Source: Spongiibacter nanhainus (GTDB taxonomy: Bacteria; Pseudomonadota; Gammaproteobacteria; Pseudomonadales; Spongiibacteraceae). From it: a stretch of 64,000 nt of DNA. Below are positions 9,793-18,371 of the stretch, piece by piece; the first letter of the stretch is position 1; the number at the start of each line of letters is the position of its first letter. The notes below the pieces were generated by a model. The model had not been told where the DNA came from and made no database searches. It saw only the letters and a program-made list of their open reading frames with translations. The stretch is taken from the NCBI RefSeq assembly GCF_016132545.1, contig NZ_CP066167.1:1329001-1393000 (forward strand), given 5' to 3'. The translations under genes and the position numbers were made by a program.

Positions 9793-12126
9793 ATGCCCAA
9801 GCGATCCCCATCAAAAAAACCGGCCAAGAAAAAAACCAGCAAACGTCAGTCCCGTGGTTTTCGAATTCCCCGCCCCAGCCTGGGGCTACTGGTTAAGCTC
9901 GCTATCGTCGGTGTGGTCTTGTTTACCATGCTGGCGGTTTACTGCGATGCCCAGGTGAGGGGCGCCTTTGATGCCCAGCGCTACGATCAGCCGGCCAAAG
10001 TATATGCTCGTCCACTGGTGCTGGCCTCTGGCGCGATACTGACTTCCTACGAGCTGGAAGAGGCGCTGCAGCAACTGGGCTATCAGCCCCGGCGCCTGCT
10101 CAATGCCCCCGGCAGCTACAATCGCAGTGGCGACCAGTTCACCATTTTTCTGCGTCCCTTCCACTTTGCCGATGGCCTGCGCCCCGCCAAAAAGATCGAG
10201 GTGAGCATGGGCCCCACAACGGTGGCTGCGGTGCGCAACGAGTTGGGGCAGCGTATTCCCGAAGCGCAGCTCGATCCCATGGTAATTGGTGGGGTCTACC
10301 CCGACCGCCACGAAGACCGGCTGATGCTGACCCTGGAAGAGACGCCGCGCATGCTGATCGAGACCCTGCTGCAGGTGGAGGACCAGCGCTTCTACAGCCA
10401 CTTTGGGGTGTCTCCCCGTGATATTGCCCGGGCCTTTATCGCCAATATCAAGGCCGGTCGCACGGTTCAGGGGGGCAGCACCCTGACTCAACAACTGGTC
10501 AAAAATACCCTGCTGACTAACGAACGCAGCTTGTGGCGCAAAGCCAAAGAAGCCGTAATGGCACTACTGACCGAGGTTCACTACAGCAAAGATCATATCC
10601 TTCAGGCCTACATTAATGAGGTTTACCTGGGGCAGGAGGGCAACCGCGCCATCCACGGCTTTGGTCTGGCGGCCCGGCATTACTTCAACCGCCCCATCCA
10701 CGAGCTGGATTTGGCGCAAGTTGCCATGCTGGTGGGCATGGTAAAAGGCCCCTCCTATTACGACCCCTGGCGCCACCCGGAGCGGGCTGAGAATCGCCGC
10801 AACGTGGTGCTCAATCTGATGGCGCAAGAAGGCTGGTTAAACAGCGAACAGCTGGCAGCCTGGCAAAAGGAACCATTGCGTTTGGCGAAGAGCTCGGCCT
10901 TGGAAGGGGTTTATCCCGCCTACGTTGACCTGGTGCGGCGCCAGTTAAGTCGGGACTACGCCCGGCAGGATCTACAAAGCAAAGGCTTACGGATATTCAC
11001 GCCCTTTGATCCGCTATTACAGCGGCGGGCCGAAAAAGCCATGAAACGGGCATTGGCGACGCTGTCAGACCGGGATGGCCACAAAGAGCTGCAGGTGGCC
11101 ATGGTGGTCACCCGGGTGAATAGCGGTGACGTGGTGGCGGTGATCGGCGGGCGCGAGCCGCGCTATGCCGGTTTCAACCGGGCGCTGGATGCCCTGCGAC
11201 CCATCGGTTCATTGGCCAAGCCCGCAGTTTATCTTACTGCCTTATCCCGGCCCCGGGACTACACCCTGATGACGCCCTTGCGGGATGAATCCATATCGGT
11301 GCCGGCCAGTGATGGCAGTCTGTGGCGGCCGCAAAACTACGATCGCAAAACCCACGGCATGGTGCCCCTGCACACGGCATTATCCAAGTCTTACAACCTG
11401 GCTACTGCCAACCTGGGCCTCGATCTGGGTTTGAGTGATGTCATGGATACCTTCCGTCGCCTGGGCATACACCGGCCGCTGCTGGAAGTGCCGTCGATGT
11501 TGCTGGGGGCTGCTGAGCTTGCGCCCATAGAGGTGAGCGCCATGTATCAGACTATCGCCGCTGATGGTCGCTATACACCGCTGCGCACAATTTACGCCGT
11601 GTCGGATAGCAAGGGCGAACCGCTGGCCCGTTATCCTCAGCAGCCCAAGCAGGTTATTGAAGAGGCGCCGGTGCACCTATTGAAGTACGCCATGCTGGAA
11701 ACCGTGCGGGAAGGCACCGGAAAAAGTGTTTACAACATGTTGCCCAAGGACTATCGGGTCGCCGGCAAAACCGGCACCAGTAACGATACCCGGGATTCCT
11801 GGTTTGCCGGTTTTGCCGGTGACTATCTGGCAGTAGTTTGGATGGGGCGGGACGACAATGCCTCCACCGGCCTCACTGGTGCCAGCGGCGCCCTGCGGGT
11901 ATGGCGGCAATTTATGGCCGAGGCGAGCACTGAACAGATGCCCTTTACCCAGGCCCGCAATGTGGAATATCACTGGGTCAATGGTGAGGACGGTGGCCTG
12001 ACCCAGTCCTGGTGTACCAATGCCCGTTATATGCCCTTTATTGTGGGCAGCGCGCCGCGCCACAACAGCGGTTGCGCACCGGATGGAGAAAAAGCCTGGA
12101 ACTGGTTCAAGCGAATATTTGATTAG
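9793..12126 (+). CDS. mrcB: Penicillin-binding protein 1B
   Basis: A 777-residue bifunctional class A PBP that polymerises and cross-links peptidoglycan. A basic cytoplasmic tail (KRSPSKKPAKKKTSK) precedes one membrane segment (about residues 34-52), a UB2H-like region, and the GT51 glycosyltransferase domain with EDQRFYSHFGV and GGSTLTQQLVKN. The transpeptidase domain follows, with SxxK as SLAK (RPIGSLAKPAVYL), SxN as SYN in SKSYNLAT, and KTGTS. All catalytic motifs are intact. It is transcribed away from the kinase gene. Confidence 0.95.
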   Translation: MPKRSPSKKPAKKKTSKRQSRGFRIPRPSLGLLVKLAIVGVVLFTMLAVYCDAQVRGAFDAQRYDQPAKVYARPLVLASGAILTSYELEEALQQLGYQPRRLLNAPGSYNRSGDQFTIFLRPFHFADGLRPAKKIEVSMGPTTVAAVRNELGQRIPEAQLDPMVIGGVYPDRHEDRLMLTLEETPRMLIETLLQVEDQRFYSHFGVSPRDIARAFIANIKAGRTVQGGSTLTQQLVKNTLLTNERSLWRKAKEAVMALLTEVHYSKDHILQAYINEVYLGQEGNRAIHGFGLAARHYFNRPIHELDLAQVAMLVGMVKGPSYYDPWRHPERAENRRNVVLNLMAQEGWLNSEQLAAWQKEPLRLAKSSALEGVYPAYVDLVRRQLSRDYARQDLQSKGLRIFTPFDPLLQRRAEKAMKRALATLSDRDGHKELQVAMVVTRVNSGDVVAVIGGREPRYAGFNRALDALRPIGSLAKPAVYLTALSRPRDYTLMTPLRDESISVPASDGSLWRPQNYDRKTHGMVPLHTALSKSYNLATANLGLDLGLSDVMDTFRRLGIHRPLLEVPSMLLGAAELAPIEVSAMYQTIAADGRYTPLRTIYAVSDSKGEPLARYPQQPKQVIEEAPVHLLKYAMLETVREGTGKSVYNMLPKDYRVAGKTGTSNDTRDSWFAGFAGDYLAVVWMGRDDNASTGLTGASGALRVWRQFMAEASTEQMPFTQARNVEYHWVNGEDGGLTQSWCTNARYMPFIVGSAPRHNSGCAPDGEKAWNWFKRIFD

Positions 12127-12132
12127 CCATAT

Positions 12133-12157
12133 GTTGGGTTTCATTCTTCAACCCAAC
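12133..12157. terminator. Possible bidirectional terminator hairpin
   Basis: A perfect 8-bp stem, GTTGGGTT (12133-12140) and AACCCAAC (12150-12157), with a 9-nt loop lies between the convergent stops of mrcB and the retropepsin gene. There is no strong T-run on either side, so intrinsic termination is uncertain. Confidence 0.35.
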
Positions 12158-12164
12158 CGACGAA

Positions 12165-12680
12165 TTAATTGTACTGTCGTACCCGCAGCTCATTATTGCG
12201 ATGCGTGACCTCCAGCTCCCGAAGAAACGACATCCCCAACAGCACTTCGTCAATTCCCGGCATATCGGGGTTGATGGAGGCGGGCACGTTCTCCAGTTCA
12301 ATATTACCCAGCCTCACCCGGTCCAGGAGTGTATAGCGCACCTCTATTGGCCCCCCGGCGGTTTGTGCCACACCTTTGCCCTCGCCCCGCAGTCCCAAAT
12401 CCCTGGCTACCGTCGCCGGAATCGACACCAGTGTCGCGCCGGTGTCCACCATAAAGCGCACCGGCTGGCCGTTGATCTCGCCGTTAGCAATGTAATGACC
12501 GCCCCGGGAGCTATTCAGCAGCACTTCTTTATAAGTGCCGGTCTCACTGCTCTCGACTCGGCGGCGCTGATCCAGATAATCAGAGAACGCCCACAGCAAT
12601 ACCGCCACAAGACCGACCCAGAACAGAATCAGCATGGTACGGCCGTATTGGGAAGTGTCAGCGTCGGTCATGTAGGGCAA
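12165..12680 (-). CDS. Membrane-anchored retropepsin-like aspartic protease (clan AA, TIGR02281-like)
   Basis: A 171-residue protein with one N-terminal membrane segment (MLILFWVGLVAVLLWAFSDYL, about residues 16-36) and a single retropepsin domain. The active site is visible as FMVDTGATLVSIP (DTGA) near residue 77, and the C-terminal part contains LLGMSFLREL. One catalytic Asp per chain implies a homodimer. Substrates are unknown. It is convergent with mrcB; its upstream side faces the R2 repeat array. Confidence 0.85.
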   Translation of the reverse strand: MPYMTDADTSQYGRTMLILFWVGLVAVLLWAFSDYLDQRRRVESSETGTYKEVLLNSSRGGHYIANGEINGQPVRFMVDTGATLVSIPATVARDLGLRGEGKGVAQTAGGPIEVRYTLLDRVRLGNIELENVPASINPDMPGIDEVLLGMSFLRELEVTHRNNELRVRQYN

Positions 12681-12704
12681 AATCCTGAGGTAGTCACTTT
12701 GATG

Positions 12705-13463
12705 GTAGGGTGGACAGCGCTTTCCTGTCCACCACGATTACCCAGTGTACGTGCGCGCGGAGCAGTTGGTGCAGATACGCGGTGGACATAAACGTCAATG
12801 TACGCCCTACGAGATTCGACGCATCACCCTGCGTACGGCGGACATCGCTTTTATGTCCGCCATTTCCACCATGGCCGCGGCGTACATAAACGGCGATGTA
12901 CGCCCTACGGGATTCGATGCATCACCCCGCGTGCGGCGGACATCGCATTTCATGTCCGCCATTGCCGCCATGGTTTCGGCGTACATAAACGGCGATGTAC
13001 GCCCTACGGGATTCGATGCACCACCCCGCGTACGGCGGACACCGCATTTGTGTCCGCCATTCCCACCGTGGTTACGGCGTACATACACGGCGATGTACGC
13101 CCTAAGGGGTTCGATGCATCACCCCGCGTGCGGCGGACATCGCATTTCATGTCCGCCATTGCCACCGTGGCTGCGGCGTACATACACGGCGATGTACGCC
13201 CTACGAGATTCGACGCACCACCCTGCGTGCGGCGGACATCGCTTTTCATGTCCGCCATTCCCACCATGGCTGCGGCGTACATACACGGCGATGTACGCCC
13301 TACGGATTCAATGCACCACCCTGCGTACGGCGGACACCGCTTTCGTGTCCGCCATTGCCACCGTGGCTGCGGCGTACATAAACGGCGATGTACGCCCTAC
13401 GGGTGCGGATGAACCCACGATATGCGGTACACTGTAGGGCGGACATCGCTTTATATGTCCGCC
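12705..13463. repeat. REP cluster R2, tandem array with ~98-bp period
   Basis: A 759-bp array fills the gap between the retropepsin gene and galE. It opens with GTAG plus a GGTGGACA/TGTCCACC hairpin. About six tandem units follow, beginning at 12833, 12931, 13030, 13128, 13227 and 13325. Each has a GGCGGACA/TGTCCGCC hairpin, a short spacer, a GGCGTACA/TGTACGCC hairpin, CCTAC, and a spacer containing GATTCGATGCATCACC. A final GTAG hairpin lies at 13434-13463. Internal left hairpins start with GTAC or GTGC rather than GTAG. No gene is credible here. Confidence 0.92.
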
Positions 13464-13508
13464 TATTCACCGCCAACACCAATCCAACGCCAAGGACGCA
13501 CTCACCCA

Positions 13509-14519
13509 ATGATCCTAGTCACAGGCGGCGCCGGCTACATCGGCAGCCACACCGTAGTCGAACTGCTGCAACAGAACCAAGACGTTATCGTCCTCGATAA
13601 CCTCGTCAACAGCAGCATCACCGTACTAGACCGCATCGAGACGATCACCGGTAAACGCCCCCAGTTTTACCAGGGCGATGTGCGCGACAAAGCATTGCTT
13701 CTGGACATTTTTGCCAACCACAAGGTTGCCGCCGTCATTCACTTTGCCGGCCTGAAAGCGGTGGGGGAGAGCGTTGAGCAACCGCTGCGCTACTACGAAA
13801 ACAACGTTAACGGCACACTGGTATTGTGTGACGCCATGGCCGAAGCCGGCGTAAAGAACCTGGTCTTCAGCTCCTCGGCCACTGTGTACGGACCCGACGC
13901 CCCCGTCCCCTATGAAGAGTCCATGCCCCTGGGCCAGCCCTCCAGCCCCTACGGCGCATCGAAAGCCATGATTGAACGCGTGCTGATGGACCTCTGCGTT
14001 GCCGAAGACAACTGGTCGGTGGTGGCACTGCGCTACTTCAATCCCATCGGTGCACACCCCTCCGGGCACATCGGTGAGGATCCCAAAGGTATCCCCAATA
14101 ATCTAATGCCCTTTATCAGCCGTGTGGCGGTGGGCAAGCTCCCCGAACTGTCCATCTTCGGCAACGATTACGACACCGATGATGGCACCTGTGTGCGAGA
14201 TTATCTGCATGTGGTGGATTTGGCCGATGGCCACTGCCGCGCGTTGGCTTTACTCGACAAATCGGGGTTTCAACCCGTCAATTTGGGTACCGGCAACGGG
14301 GTGTCGGTGTTAGAGATGGTGACCAGCTTTCAAGAAGTGACCGGCCAAGCCGTGCCCTACAAATTTGCGCCCCGTCGCAGTGGCGACCTGCCGGCGTTCT
14401 GGGCCAATGCCGACTTGGCAGAATCTCTAATGGGGTGGAGCGCCGACGGCGATCTTAAACGGATGATGGCCGACACCTGGCGCTGGCAAAGCCAAAACCC
14501 CGATGGGTACGATGAATAA
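13509..14519 (+). CDS. galE: UDP-glucose 4-epimerase
   Basis: A 336-residue extended SDR that interconverts UDP-glucose and UDP-galactose using bound NAD. The Rossmann motif VTGGAGYIGSHT is at the N-terminus, the Ser in FSSSATVYG and the YGASK catalytic Tyr/Lys lie mid-protein, and the C-terminus has the NLGTGNGVSVLEM region. The start is the ATG before ILVTGG; the longer open frame upstream only reads through repeat DNA. AAGGA lies about 12 nt upstream. It probably supplies UDP-galactose to the nearby polysaccharide locus. It is flanked on both sides by REP arrays. Confidence 0.95.
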   Translation: MILVTGGAGYIGSHTVVELLQQNQDVIVLDNLVNSSITVLDRIETITGKRPQFYQGDVRDKALLLDIFANHKVAAVIHFAGLKAVGESVEQPLRYYENNVNGTLVLCDAMAEAGVKNLVFSSSATVYGPDAPVPYEESMPLGQPSSPYGASKAMIERVLMDLCVAEDNWSVVALRYFNPIGAHPSGHIGEDPKGIPNNLMPFISRVAVGKLPELSIFGNDYDTDDGTCVRDYLHVVDLADGHCRALALLDKSGFQPVNLGTGNGVSVLEMVTSFQEVTGQAVPYKFAPRRSGDLPAFWANADLAESLMGWSADGDLKRMMADTWRWQSQNPDGYDE

Positions 14520-14590
14520 GGTTCACGGACTGGCGGGATTTCCCGCCGCATTTGTGTTCCCGTGGTTGCGGGTTCGATGCAATACCATGC

Positions 14591-14823
14591 GTACGGCGGA
14601 CACCGCTTTTGTGTCCGCCATTGCCACCGTGGTTGCGGCGTACATAAAAGTCGATGTACGCCCTACGGTTGGGGTTCGATGCAATACCATGCGTACGGCG
14701 GACATCGGTTTTATGTCCGCATTCTCACCGTGGTTGCGGCGTACATACACGACGATGTACGCCCTACGGTTGGGGGTTCGATACAATACCATGCGTAGGG
14801 CGGACATCGCTTTTATGTCCGCC
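14591..14823. repeat. REP cluster R3, ~102-bp tandem units
   Basis: Three tandem left hairpins start at 14591 (GTAC), 14693 (GTAC) and 14795 (GTAG), with GGCGTACA-type right hairpins and CCTAC in between. The spacer contains GATGCAATACCATGCG and differs from the R2 spacer. The array occupies most of the 385-bp gap between galE and the RAYT gene. Confidence 0.9.
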
Positions 14824-14904
14824 ATCCCCCCAAAACCAAAATTGGACATAACCACCTAAACGCACCACACTCCTCGGTAAAACCGCAAGGCTCAAGGACG
14901 AACC

Positions 14905-15417
14905 ATGCCCAACTACCGCCGCTCTCGCGTTCCCGGCGCGTGCTATTTTTTTACTGTGACACTTGCCGACCGGGACCAAACTCTGCTTATCGACCACATC
15001 GATCTATTACGTGCATCGGTACGTCGCGTAAAATCCCGACGCCCTTTTATAATCAATGCTTGGGTGACCCTGCCCGATCACCTCCACTGCATATGGACCC
15101 TGCCGGAGGGCGATGACGACTTCCCCAACCGCTGGAAAGCCATAAAGGGCAGCTTCTCCAAGCAACTCCCCAACATCGAAACGCGCTCAACGACGCAACA
15201 CCGCCGGCGCGAGCGAGGTATCTGGCAGCGACGGTATTGGGAACACCAAATCAGGAACGACGAGGATTATTGGCGGCATATGGATTACGTCCATTGGAAC
15301 CCGGTCAAACACGGTTGGGTAAACCGTGCGACGGAGTGGCCGTATTCATCCTTTCACCGGGCGGTGAAGGAGGGGATATACCCACCCAATTGGGGTGACG
15401 ACACCACCAACACGTAG
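14905..15417 (+). CDS. REP-associated tyrosine transposase (RAYT, Y1 HUH family)
   Basis: A 170-residue single-strand DNA endonuclease-like protein of the Y1_Tnp/RAYT family, which are domesticated relatives of IS200/IS605 TnpA. The start [20 protein letters not shown] is typical. The HUH metal motif appears as LPDHLHCIW, and the catalytic Tyr lies in [12 protein letters not shown] near residue 131. AAGGA is 6 nt before the ATG. It lies between REP clusters R3 and R4, and its TAG stop (15415-15417) is part of the GTAG of the next REP. It is the likely partner of the REP family in this window. Confidence 0.93.
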   Translation: MPNYRRSRVPGACYFFTVTLADRDQTLLIDHIDLLRASVRRVKSRRPFIINAWVTLPDHLHCIWTLPEGDDDFPNRWKAIKGSFSKQLPNIETRSTTQHRRRERGIWQRRYWEHQIRNDEDYWRHMDYVHWNPVKHGWVNRATEWPYSSFHRAVKEGIYPPNWGDDTTNT

Positions 15418-15488
15418 GGCGGACACCGCTTTCGTGTCCGCCATCTCCACCGTGGTTGCGGCGTGCATAAACGGCGGTGGACCCCTAA
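15414..15488. repeat. REP cluster R4
   Basis: GTAG (15414-15417) plus a GGCGGACA/TGTCCGCC hairpin ends at 15442. A degenerate right-hand hairpin ends in CCTAAC at 15488. The TAG of GTAG ends the RAYT gene. Confidence 0.88.
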
Positions 15489-15503
15489 CGGGGCTTAAAA
15501 TCA

Positions 15504-15554
15504 ACTTGCACAAGTTTTTGTACAAGTTATACTTGTCCCATATATTGTACAAGT
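15504..15554 (+). promoter_or_regulatory. yefM-yoeB promoter and TGTACA operators
   Basis: A promoter-like pair, TTGCAC (15506-15511) and TATACT (15528-15533), is separated by 16 bp. Overlapping it are the near-palindrome ACTTGCACAAGT (15504-15515) and two TGTACA cores at 15519-15524 and 15546-15551, each within TTGTACAAGT. TGTACA is the known core of YefM/YoeB operators, so autorepression by the antitoxin or TA complex is likely. Confidence 0.75.
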
Positions 15555-15569
15555 AAAGGCCAGTATACA

Positions 15570-15824
15570 ATGAAGGTCATAAGCTTTTCGGATGCCCGAA
15601 ACAAACTCAAAAGCGTGTTGGATCAGGTGGTTAACGACGCTGACTACACTATTATCAGTCGTCGGGGTGGCGAGGACGCGGTTGTGATGTCTTTAGACCA
15701 ATTCAATGGTCTCATGGAAACCGTGCACCTACTGAAAAGCCCCGCAAACGCGGCACACCTATCAAAATCCATACAGCAATATCGCGCAGGCAAAACAAAG
15801 CAGCATGGAATCAGCGAAGATTGA
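15570..15824 (+). CDS. yefM: YefM/Phd-family antitoxin
   Basis: An 84-residue antitoxin. The N-terminus MKVISFSDARNKLKSVLDQV folds as the Phd/YefM DNA-binding and dimer domain. ISRRGGEDAVVMSLDQFNGL is the conserved middle, and the C-terminus is the toxin-binding tail. It neutralises YoeB and represses the operon by binding the TGTACA sites just upstream. It overlaps the toxin start by 20 nt, the usual translational coupling. Confidence 0.93.
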   Translation: MKVISFSDARNKLKSVLDQVVNDADYTIISRRGGEDAVVMSLDQFNGLMETVHLLKSPANAAHLSKSIQQYRAGKTKQHGISED

Positions 15825-16080
15825 AATTCTCTCATGGACGAGAGAGGCCTGGTCGGACTACCTCTACTGGCAATCGCAAGATAAGAAAACGCTAAAGCGC
15901 ATCAACAAGCTGATACGAGATACCCAGCGTTCACCGTTTGAGGGGATAGGCAAGCCAGAGCCCCTGAAAGAAAGCTTGACCGGTTTTTGGTCAAGACGAA
16001 TCGACGATACCCACCGTTTGGTATACGCGGTAGATAGCGATCAAGTCACAATCATTGCATGCCGATACCACTACACGTAG
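15805..16080 (+). CDS. yoeB: YoeB-family ribosome-dependent mRNA interferase toxin
   Basis: A 91-residue RelE-superfamily toxin that cleaves mRNA at the ribosomal A site. Catalytic positions are visible: Glu in GIGKPEPLK, Arg in FWSRRIDDTHRLVY, and the C-terminal CRYHY with the His-Tyr pair. E. coli YoeB ends at this Tyr; here one Thr follows (ACG) and then TAG (16078-16080). That stop belongs to the GTAG of the adjacent REP, so repeat insertion stopped just past the essential C-terminus. It overlaps yefM. Confidence 0.93.
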   Translation: MESAKIEILSWTREAWSDYLYWQSQDKKTLKRINKLIRDTQRSPFEGIGKPEPLKESLTGFWSRRIDDTHRLVYAVDSDQVTIIACRYHYT

Positions 16081-16292
16081 GGCGGACACCGCATTTGTGT
16101 CCGCCATTCCCACCATGGCTGCGGCGTACATCGCTTTTCATGTCCGTCATTCCCACCATGGTTAAGGCGTACATAAACGACGATGTACGCCCTACGGATT
16201 CGATGCATCACCTTGCGTACGGCGGACATCGCCTTTCATGTCCGCCACCCCCGCCTTAATTGCGGCGGACAAAAAATCGTTGTCCGCCCTAC
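16077..16292. repeat. REP cluster R5
   Basis: GTAG and a GGCGGACA/TGTCCGCC hairpin lie at 16077-16105. Mixed and GGCGTACA-type hairpins follow, and the cluster ends with GGCGGACA/TGTCCGCC followed by CTAC (16289-16292). Its left GTAG supplies the stop of yoeB and its right CTAC the stop of the minus-strand ABC ATPase gene, so both flanking convergent genes end inside the element. Confidence 0.9.
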
Positions 16293-17749
16293 GATTCGGT
16301 AATTTCCGCGGTGTATCCGCCATCGGGGTGGGGCACCAAGCTCAACCACTGGTTAATACACTCGGGGATTTCATCACTGCGATGGCTAACAAACAAAATC
16401 CGCGTTTGGCCGTGGGCGGCAATCTGATCCACTGCCCCCAACAACCGCGCTTTTTGCTCTTCATCCAAACCAATGCACGGTTCATCCAAAATCAACACCC
16501 GCGGCGATTTCACCATGGCCCGGGCCAATAAAATCATCCGTTGCTGACCAAAGGACAGGCGGTCAAATCGCTCCTCCCGCTGGGCCAACATATCGAAGGC
16601 GTCTAACCACGCCATCAATTTCTGGCGTTCGCCCTCGCCATAATTACTGTACAAACCAATCGAATCGAACAAGCCCGAAGCCAATACATCAATCACTTTG
16701 GTGCGCTTAAGGTGAGTTAACTGCGTGCTGGTGTTTAGCAGGCCAAACTGTGCTTTTACCTCCCACACGCTTTCACCGCTGCCTCGCAAGGTCCCAAACA
16801 ACTCAACATGCTGACTGTAGGCCTTGTCATTCTCGCCGCACAGCAAATTGAGGAGGGTGGACTTACCCGCACCATTGGGGCCGTTAATGCAGCAATGCTG
16901 ATGGGGCATCAATGTCCAGTTAATGTCTTGCAAGACCTGGCGGCCACGAAAGTTCACGCTGACATTCGCCAGCTTGATCAGCGCTTTGTCCGCCGGCCAT
17001 GCCGGGGCATCGTCAATGGGTAAAGGTTTGCTGAAATGCGCCCGGGGCCGATCGATGACGCGGGCCTCGGTGGCGCTACCAAGCTCGGTTATAACACTGT
17101 CTTTCAGCTGCAACACCCGCTCAATGCCATCGGGGATGTCAGCGGCATTCTTGCTGAGAATCAACAGGGGAGTAGGGGAATGGATCAGCTCATCCAGCAA
17201 ATCCCGCATCTCTTGCTGGGCGTTTTTATCCAAACCTTCCAAGGGGTTATCCAATACCAAAGCCGCAGGCTTGGCCATCAAGGACCGAGCCAACAAGGTT
17301 TTACGGCTCTCGCCGGTGGAGATAAAGCGAATGCCCTGGTCGAGAATATGGCTAATACCCAAACGCTGACACAGGGAATCAAAGTCCCCGTCAGCCTCTC
17401 GGCCTTGCAGAATAATATCCCGGACTGCCGTGCCTTTATCAAAGGCGTCTTCCCGGGTCTCGCTGTCGTCAAAGCGACGATCCCGCTCCATCAACTCCCG
17501 GTGAAGATCAAACGACACGTGGGCAATGTCGCCGGGGCCAATACCATCGCCGAAGGTGATGGTCCCCCGGTTGGGGCGCACCTTGTCCGTCATTAACAAC
17601 GCCAGGGTGGTTTTGCCGCAGCCGTTGCCGCCGAGAATGGCAATATGCTCGCCAGCCGGCCAGGACCAAGTGAAGTTGTCGAGCACCGGATCAAGTTGGT
17701 AGGCAAAACGCACATTATCGAAATGCACGATGGGAGAGGAATGGTTCAT
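16289..17749 (-). CDS. ModF-like protein with two ABC ATPase domains
   Basis: A 486-residue soluble protein with two ABC nucleotide-binding domains. Domain 1 has Walker A GGNGCGKTTLALL near residue 40 and Walker B ALVLDNP. Domain 2 has GPNGAGKSTLLNLLCG near residue 290, the signature LSFGQQRMILLARA and Walker B VLILDEPCIGLD. This arrangement resembles ModF/PhrA, a tandem ATPase linked to molybdate genes, but no transporter subunits are adjacent. Domain 1 has a weak LSGGQ (FISTGESRKTLLARSL). The TAG stop is shared with REP cluster R5. The function is unproven. Confidence 0.8.
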   Translation of the reverse strand: MNHSSPIVHFDNVRFAYQLDPVLDNFTWSWPAGEHIAILGGNGCGKTTLALLMTDKVRPNRGTITFGDGIGPGDIAHVSFDLHRELMERDRRFDDSETREDAFDKGTAVRDIILQGREADGDFDSLCQRLGISHILDQGIRFISTGESRKTLLARSLMAKPAALVLDNPLEGLDKNAQQEMRDLLDELIHSPTPLLILSKNAADIPDGIERVLQLKDSVITELGSATEARVIDRPRAHFSKPLPIDDAPAWPADKALIKLANVSVNFRGRQVLQDINWTLMPHQHCCINGPNGAGKSTLLNLLCGENDKAYSQHVELFGTLRGSGESVWEVKAQFGLLNTSTQLTHLKRTKVIDVLASGLFDSIGLYSNYGEGERQKLMAWLDAFDMLAQREERFDRLSFGQQRMILLARAMVKSPRVLILDEPCIGLDEEQKARLLGAVDQIAAHGQTRILFVSHRSDEIPECINQWLSLVPHPDGGYTAEITES

Positions 17750-17772
17750 ATCATGGTGGGTTCATATCGCGG

Positions 17773-18371
17773 GGCGAACATCGCGATTGTGTTCGCCTTA
17801 TGGGGTCTAAATCGGTGGACAAAAAAAATCGTTGTCCACCCTACGTTTACATCGGCGTACGGCGGACATCGCCCTTTATGTCCGCCATAGGGTGGCTCCG
17901 AACGGTGGACAAAAATCGTTGTCCACCCTACGTTTACATCGGCGTACGGTGGACATCGCCTTTTATGTCCGCCATTGGGTGGCTCCGAACGGTGGACAAA
18001 AATCGTTGTCCACCCCACGTTTACATCAGCGTACGGCGGACATCGCTTTTCATGTCCGCCATGGTGTGCCTCCCACCGGTGGACAAAACCACGTTGTCCA
18101 CCCCACGTTCACATCGGCGTAGGGCGGACATCGCCTTTCATGTCCGCCATGGGGGTGGCTCAATTGGTGGACAAATAAATCGTTGTCCACCCCACGTTTA
18201 CATCAGCGTACGGCGGACATCGTCTTTTATGTCCGCCATTGGGTGGCTCCGACCGGTGGATAAAAAATCGTTGTCCACCCCACGTTCACATCGGCGTACG
18301 GCGGGCATCGTCTTTTATGTCCGCCATGGGGGTGGCTCAATGGTGGACAAACAAAGCGTTGTCCACCCTAC
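17773..18371. repeat. REP cluster R6, ~88-bp alternating array
   Basis: The array opens with a GGCGAACA/TGTTCGCC hairpin (17773-17797). Seven GGTGGACA/TGTCCACC hairpins start at 17814, 17904, 17991, 18078, 18166, 18255 and 18342, a period of 87-90 bp. They alternate with GGCGGACA/TGTCCGCC hairpins. The spacer, CCACGTTTACATCGGCGTA-like, is specific to this cluster. The last CTAC (18368-18371) directly abuts the TAA of wzc. There is no credible gene in this 620-bp interval. Confidence 0.92.

Noticed and set aside
12745-13437. Long reading frames through REP array R2 on both strands
   Set aside because: They consist of the translated repeat unit, lack ribosome sites and overlap each other in several frames; similar frames occur in R6, R9, R10 and R11.
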